Below, one piece after another: positions 59,722-64,000 of a stretch of 64,000 nucleotides of DNA (the first letter of the stretch is position 1; each line of letters begins with the position of its first letter). This DNA comes from Akkermansiaceae bacterium (lineage in GTDB: Bacteria; Verrucomicrobiota; Verrucomicrobiia; Verrucomicrobiales; DEV007): contig JACKQC010000007.1 in NCBI GenBank assembly GCA_024233085.1, positions 154,213 to 218,212 on the forward strand, given 5' to 3'. Below the pieces are notes generated by a model. That model made no database searches. It saw nothing but the letters and a program-made list of their open reading frames with translations, and was not told the origin of the DNA. A program made the translations under genes and the position numbers.

Positions 59722-60729
59722 TCATTCGGCGGCGAATTTTTCGTAGAGACCGGCGACGCCGGCCTGTTCGAAGTCGCCCTGGTGAAAACAGAAACGCCAG
59801 CGGAAGGACGCCGATTTTCCGGCCTCGATTCGGAAATCGACCGAGGAGGGGTCCTCGAGTTTTTCGAAGGTACCGCGCCCGAAGATATTCGCCGTGCACA
59901 GGCCGTAGGTCCGGGCGTGCCACCACGTGGGATGCTGGGGATTCGACGGGTGATCGAAAATGGCGACGCCGACGGGTTTTTCCTTCACCAGACCGTAGAT
60001 GTCGACCCACTTCGCCCGCTTGCCCCAGGCCTCCAGATCGCGGACGCCCTCGCTGTTGACGAGGTGACCGGTGGGCGGGGTGGCGGGTTCCTTGTCGCGG
60101 GCGGTCACCTGCAGGCTCGGTGCCACGCGGATGGCCATGCCGCCGTCTTTCTGGTTTCCGAAAATGACCTCGCCGTGCGAGGCGTGAATCGTCACGCCGT
60201 AGTCGAGAATGCGGGTCGCCTGGTCGTTTTCCACCGCGTGGATCCGAAAAGTGCGCGTGTCGGTGCAGACGATTTTCCCGTCGGGAGCGACGTATTCGTT
60301 TTTCGCGATGAAGCCGCCGGAGTTTTCGCCGCTCTCGATTTTTTCGAAGCCTTTGTGCACCGTCCGGCCGGGATCGTGATCCTTGTACTTGTTCACGGCC
60401 CAGAAATTCACGCCGTTGATGGAGCTGTGGGTGAACCACAGAGAGCGGTGATGGACGTGGTCCTTGTCCTCGCCGGGAATCTCCTTGAACGGGTAGTCGC
60501 GGGTCATCGGCAACTCGCCCGGGCCGAGGATGGGGTAGAAGACGGGAAAGGTCAGCAATTCGTCGCCGTAACGGTACTCGGTGAAGAGCCGGCCGTTCAG
60601 TTCCACGCGCAGACCGCCCTCCGTTTCCTGAAGGAAAACCCGTGGTTTCGCATCCTGACCGCGCGCGGGCGTGGGCGCGGCGGCCGGAACGATCGTCAGG
60701 CAAACGGCGAGAAAGGCGGGGAGTTTCAT
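59722..60729 (-). CDS. Secreted PmoA-like (DUF6807) protein
   Basis: 335 residues with a signal peptide ending near PARGQD. The pattern HHRSLWFTHSSINGVNFW, VHKGFEKIESGENSGGF, ATRILDYGVTIHA and QHPTWWHARTYGLC is characteristic of the family annotated PmoA or DUF6807 in Planctomycetes and Verrucomicrobia. The name does not imply methane oxidation here; the family is often found near carbohydrate genes. Divergent from mreB across a 373-bp gap. Confidence 0.8.
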   Translation of the reverse strand: MKLPAFLAVCLTIVPAAAPTPARGQDAKPRVFLQETEGGLRVELNGRLFTEYRYGDELLTFPVFYPILGPGELPMTRDYPFKEIPGEDKDHVHHRSLWFTHSSINGVNFWAVNKYKDHDPGRTVHKGFEKIESGENSGGFIAKNEYVAPDGKIVCTDTRTFRIHAVENDQATRILDYGVTIHASHGEVIFGNQKDGGMAIRVAPSLQVTARDKEPATPPTGHLVNSEGVRDLEAWGKRAKWVDIYGLVKEKPVGVAIFDHPSNPQHPTWWHARTYGLCTANIFGRGTFEKLEDPSSVDFRIEAGKSASFRWRFCFHQGDFEQAGVAGLYEKFAAE

Positions 60730-61102
60730 GTCCGGGATGATACCGGGACGGTCCGAACAGGGGAAAAGGAAACACGCGACGCGTACGCGCCATCGGGTGG
60801 GGGGATTTCACCGGAGTTCCCGTAAATGAAGCGGGGCGTCTCGGACGAATCCTTCAAAGTGCGAAAAAACCGCGTTGGACCGGCGAAAAGAGAGGCAAAA
60901 TCTTTGATTCGGGACTGTAATCAATAGCTTTACAGACGCTTTTCGCGAGACGAGATTATAAATTCCAAAATCCAAGGGAATCCTGCCGCCGCAAAACGGA
61001 CGTCTCCGGCAACGCCTTCGCTCGAAGGCGCGTTTTCGTTTTGAGGACTGGTTGGTGTTTCCGGGGTTCGTATTTCCATAAAATTCACAACTTTAGACGG
61101 CG
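60730..61102. promoter_or_regulatory. 373-bp gap upstream of mreB
   Basis: No gene recognised. The stretch near 60900-60975 is AT-rich, with TTTACA at 60929 and TATAAA at 60957, but the spacing is too long for a confident promoter. A hairpin at 61013-61030 (CGCCTTC/GAAGGCG, followed by CGTTTTCGTTTT) could be a terminator or leader structure before mreB. Confidence 0.35.
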
Positions 61103-62128
61103 ATGATAGGCAAGTTTTTTGGGTTTTTATCCAGTGATATTGGGATCGACCTGGGCACGGCGAACACGTTGGTTCATGTGAAGGACCACGGCATCGTCCT
61201 TCGCGAACCCTCGGTGGTGGCGGTGAAGTCCGGCACCAACCAGGTGCTGGCCGTGGGTGACGACGCCAAGCGCATGCTCGGCCGCACGCCGGGGAACATT
61301 GTGGCCATCCGGCCGCTCAAGGACGGGGTGATCGCCGACTTCGAGGTGACCGAGGCGATGCTTCGTCATTTCATCCGCAAGGTTCACAATCGCAAGGCGA
61401 TGGTCCGGCCGCGGGTGGTCATCGCGGTGCCGTCGGGCATCACCGAAGTCGAGAAGCGCGCGGTGCGCGAGTCCGCGCTCAACGCCGGCGCCCGCGAGGT
61501 GCACCTGATCGAGGAGCCAATGGCGGCGGCCATCGGCGTCGGGCTGCCCGTGCAGGAGGCCGCCGCGAACATGATCGTGGACATCGGCGGCGGCACCACG
61601 GAGGTGGCGATCATTTCCCTCTCCGGCATCGTGTATTCCCGGAGCGTCCGCGTGGCGGGTGACGAATTGGACGAGGCCATCGTGCAGTACATGAAGCGGG
61701 CCTACAATCTCATGATCGGCGAGCGGACGGCCGAGGAAATCAAGATTCGCATGGGCTCGGCCTACCCCCAGGGCAAGGAAACCTCCGTCGAGGTGAAAGG
61801 CCGCGACCTGGTGGCCGGGCTGCCGAAAACGATCACGGTGACCTCCTCGGAGATTCGCGAGGCGATGCTCGATCCGCTGAACACGATCGTCGATTCGGTC
61901 CGCGTCACGCTGGAGCGTTGTCCGCCCGAGCTTTCCGCCGACCTCGTCGACCGCGGCTTGGTGCTGGCGGGAGGCGGGGCATTGCTGCGCGGGCTGGACC
62001 AGTTGCTGATGGAGGAGACGGGCCTCCCTGTGCATGTCGCCGAGGACCCGCTGAGCGCCGTCGCGGAGGGCACCGGGCGGGTGCTCGACGAATTGACCTT
62101 CCTGAACCGGGTCTCCCAGGAAAAGTGA
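61103..62128 (+). CDS. mreB: Rod-shape-determining actin-like protein MreB
   Basis: 341 residues. MreB filaments guide lateral wall synthesis at the inner membrane. Actin-fold motifs are GIDLGTANTLVHV (phosphate 1), NMIVDIGGGTTEVAIISL (phosphate 2) and VLAGGGALLRGLDQLL (adenosine), with a hydrophobic or amphipathic N-terminus MIGKFFGFL for membrane attachment. mreC, mreD and a PBP2 gene follow in order, as in other rods. Confidence 0.97.
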   Translation: MIGKFFGFLSSDIGIDLGTANTLVHVKDHGIVLREPSVVAVKSGTNQVLAVGDDAKRMLGRTPGNIVAIRPLKDGVIADFEVTEAMLRHFIRKVHNRKAMVRPRVVIAVPSGITEVEKRAVRESALNAGAREVHLIEEPMAAAIGVGLPVQEAAANMIVDIGGGTTEVAIISLSGIVYSRSVRVAGDELDEAIVQYMKRAYNLMIGERTAEEIKIRMGSAYPQGKETSVEVKGRDLVAGLPKTITVTSSEIREAMLDPLNTIVDSVRVTLERCPPELSADLVDRGLVLAGGGALLRGLDQLLMEETGLPVHVAEDPLSAVAEGTGRVLDELTFLNRVSQEK

Positions 62129-62216
62129 GGTCCGGACGCCGCGGCCATGACGCGGTTTTTCGAATACGTGCTATGATGGTGAGGCACTCCCACCGCGGGT
62201 TCGCGCGGATGTCTTC

Positions 62217-63092
62217 ATGAGCCGGATTAACATTGTCTTCCTGATCGCCTTTGTCGGGCTGTTGGTCTGGGTATTCCTCTTCGGTCAGGAAACGGTTCAG
62301 CGCGTCCAGCGGGGGGCGATGACATTTTTCAAGCCCTTCGTGGCGGGCGCGCAGAAGGTCGAGGACGCGATCACCGAGTTCGGCAAGGAAAAGCCCTCGG
62401 TGACCGACGTGCAGGCGCAGCTCGATCAGGCGCGGCGCGAGCGGGACCAGCTCCGTCTCGAGGTGCTGCGGATGGACGAGTTGGCGGAGGAAAACAACGC
62501 CCTGCGCGAGTCGCTCAACTACGTCAAGAACTCGCCGCTGCAGCTGGTGCCGGCCCGCGTCATCGGCCGCAAACCCTCCACTTGGTATAACACCCTGATT
62601 ATTGACAAGGGACACGACTCGAACATCGCCGCCGACAGTCCGGTGATCGTTCCCATCGGCGAGAACGCGGGATTGATCGGCAAGATCTCCGAGGTTCAGG
62701 GCCGCGACTCCTCGGTCGTCGTGCTGCTCTCGGACGAAACCTGCCAGGTCTCGGCCCGCATTCAGGGGTCCGCCGAGCAGGGCATTCTCTCCGGCCAGCG
62801 GGGCGCCCTGCGGGTCATGCCCGACCTGAAGCTCAAATACCTGTCGAAAGACGCCGTGGTCGAAGCCGGCCGCGAAGTCATCAGCTCCGGAGCGGGCGAC
62901 CTGTTTCCGCCGAATCTCCTGCTCGGAAAGATCAAGGACTTCAAGCCCGACGCCATCACCGGCGAGGCCACGGTCGAGCCCATCGTGAATTTCGACGTGC
63001 TCAAGCACGTGTTTGTCATCCTCCCCGACACGCTCGAGTCGCCCGACACCTCCGAATCCGTGACCCGGGCGACCCCGACGAGTTCGCCATGA
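62217..63092 (+). CDS. mreC: Rod-shape-determining protein MreC
   Basis: 291 residues. An N-terminal membrane helix (INIVFLIAFVGLLVWVFLFG) is followed by a coiled coil (QAQLDQARRERDQLRLEVLRM) and the periplasmic beta domain with VPARVIGRKPSTWYNTLIIDKG and ENAGLIGKISEV. MreC links MreB to the wall synthases. It overlaps mreD by 4 bp (ATGA), and 88 bp separate it from mreB. Confidence 0.92.
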   Translation: MSRINIVFLIAFVGLLVWVFLFGQETVQRVQRGAMTFFKPFVAGAQKVEDAITEFGKEKPSVTDVQAQLDQARRERDQLRLEVLRMDELAEENNALRESLNYVKNSPLQLVPARVIGRKPSTWYNTLIIDKGHDSNIAADSPVIVPIGENAGLIGKISEVQGRDSSVVVLLSDETCQVSARIQGSAEQGILSGQRGALRVMPDLKLKYLSKDAVVEAGREVISSGAGDLFPPNLLLGKIKDFKPDAITGEATVEPIVNFDVLKHVFVILPDTLESPDTSESVTRATPTSSP

Positions 63093-63664
63093 TCTACTTC
63101 CTGCTGGTCACCGTCACCCTGGCGATCTCCTTCGTGGCGCAGGAATTCCTGCCCGTGCTGGAATGGGCCTACTACGCGCGGATGCTGCTCGTGCCGGCGG
63201 CTTTTTACTGCGGGGCGGTGACGGTTCCCTACCCGGTGATGCTGATTCTGGCGACGGCGACCGGGTTTGTCTGGGACGCCCGGTATCATGTGCCCGTGGT
63301 CCCGCCGAACGCCGATCATCCGGAGTTGCCCTTCGGTTTTACCATTTTCCTCTTCGGGCTGATGGGATCGCTCATTCAGGGGGTGCGGCCGCTATTTCGG
63401 CGGGGGCGCTGGGAGCTTCCGGTGCTGATGATTGGGATTTGCACACTGGCGAGTCTGATGATTGAGTATCTGGTGATCAGCTTCCATCGGGGCGGGCTGT
63501 TTTTATCACCGGAAATGTGGTTCAAGATGCTGATGACCTCGCTATTCTCGATGCTGGCGGCGCCGTTTTTGCTGCTGTTGTTCAGCCGCCTGGCGAGATG
63601 GTCCGGCTACCGCATCCGGCTGGAGGGGATCACGCGGAAATACAGTTATGGCGACTCGGTATAG
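63089..63664 (+). CDS. mreD: MreD-like membrane protein
   Basis: 191 residues with about five membrane segments (IYFLLVTVTLAISFVA, MLLVPAAFYCGAVTV, FGFTIFLFGLMGSLIQG, LMIGICTLASLMIEYLVI, MLMTSLFSMLAAPFLLLLF). Identified mainly by position between mreC and a PBP2 gene and by topology, since MreD is poorly conserved. Overlaps mreC at its start and the PBP2 gene by 17 bp at its end. Confidence 0.75.
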   Translation: MIYFLLVTVTLAISFVAQEFLPVLEWAYYARMLLVPAAFYCGAVTVPYPVMLILATATGFVWDARYHVPVVPPNADHPELPFGFTIFLFGLMGSLIQGVRPLFRRGRWELPVLMIGICTLASLMIEYLVISFHRGGLFLSPEMWFKMLMTSLFSMLAAPFLLLLFSRLARWSGYRIRLEGITRKYSYGDSV

Positions 63665-64000
63665 ACTGCGGCTTTACCTGCTCGCGCTGCTGATCCTCGG
63701 GGGCTTTTCGGTGCTCGTGGCGAGGCTCCATAGCGTCCAGATTCTCGAGCACGAAGCCTACGTCAACCGCCTGCCGGGCATGAAATACGAGTCGATCCGC
63801 ATTCCCGGCATCCGGGGCGAGATCAAGGATCGCAACGGCATCGTGCTGGCCAAGAGCCTGCCGAGTTTCGAGGTGAGATTCGACCTAAAGGCCATCGTGG
63901 AGGACTACAAGCGCGAGCACAAGAACCGCGTTCCCAAGCGCGAGTGGACCCGCTACAAGCGCGGCCAGCCCGTCGTCGAGGATGAGACCGATATCGTCCA
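63648..64000 (+). CDS. mrdA: Penicillin-binding protein 2, N-terminal part
   Basis: Starts at ATG 63648, inside the mreD end, and runs off the window after about 117 codons. It opens with a membrane helix (YLLALLILGGFSVLVARL), then QILEHEAYVNR and the class B PBP linker motif PGIRGEIKDRNGIVLA. PBP2 is the transpeptidase of the elongation complex, so MreBCD-PBP2 form one cluster. The catalytic part lies outside the window. Confidence 0.85.
   Translation, partial: MATRYRLRLYLLALLILGGFSVLVARLHSVQILEHEAYVNRLPGMKYESIRIPGIRGEIKDRNGIVLAKSLPSFEVRFDLKAIVEDYKREHKNRVPKREWTRYKRGQPVVEDETDIV

Noticed and set aside
60929..60962. A standard mreB promoter from TTTACA and TATAAA
   Set aside because: The spacing is 22 bp, longer than normal, so it is only mentioned as weak.

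Overview
This is a high-GC bacterial chromosome segment, most likely from Verrucomicrobiota. The best marker is a 51-codon gene (56760-56915) matching the small basic protein family I recall from the Chlamydiae/Verrucomicrobia side of the PVC superphylum. Supporting signs are a sulfatase fused to an acetylesterase-like domain, a Tat-exported DUF1501 protein, a DUF4058 protein, a PmoA-like (DUF6807) protein, and many starts without a Shine-Dalgarno sequence. A complete mreBCD/PBP2 start argues for a rod-type cell wall. Planctomycetota is a weaker alternative.

Layout. 1-5245: end of purN, an esterase-hydratase fusion, a sulfatase-SGNH fusion, a small lipoprotein and tadA. 5306-16910: housekeeping genes (rpe, bifunctional nuclease, gamma carbonic anhydrase, HU), a class A PBP whose transpeptidase motifs are degenerate, a MidA-like methyltransferase, BtpA-like, DUF1015, PpiD/SurA-like and TPR genes. 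17138-22445: ppdK, an orphan pseudopilin and DUF1501. 22682-28725: three secreted-protein genes, two with CsgG-like modules, then an SDR. 29038-35880: a very long Pro/Gly-rich protein ending in a roadblock-like domain, an MglA-type GTPase, an MglB-like protein, ExbB/ExbD, a TonB-position protein and a small zinc-ribbon membrane protein. 36120-46344: fabF, hisD, an FAH hydrolase, DUF4058, a tRNA-Leu with anticodon AAG, purU, rtcB, a primary-type sigma factor and a PlsC acyltransferase. 46482-54571: GntP permease, a VWA-like protein, a large secreted protein and a FAD oxidoreductase. 54814-60729: RRM protein, slyD, an RluB-type pseudouridine synthase and small secreted or membrane genes. 61103-64000: mreB, mreC, mreD and the start of PBP2.

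The most striking structure is a dispersed palindromic element with 13-nt arms (GACCCAACAGGGT and its complement) around a 15-nt centre, 41 bp in total. Seven loci keep that exact length and two are rearranged. Two copies lie inside reading frames and one supplies a stop codon. The strongest candidate for an undescribed system is the GTPase/roadblock/ExbB-ExbD locus at 29038-35880, which places a polarity-type switch next to a proton-driven inner-membrane motor. The tRNA-Leu(AAG) plus tadA pair, the degenerate PBP1A and the CsgG-like triad are also worth following.

All function calls come from motif reading alone. No searches or computations were run.
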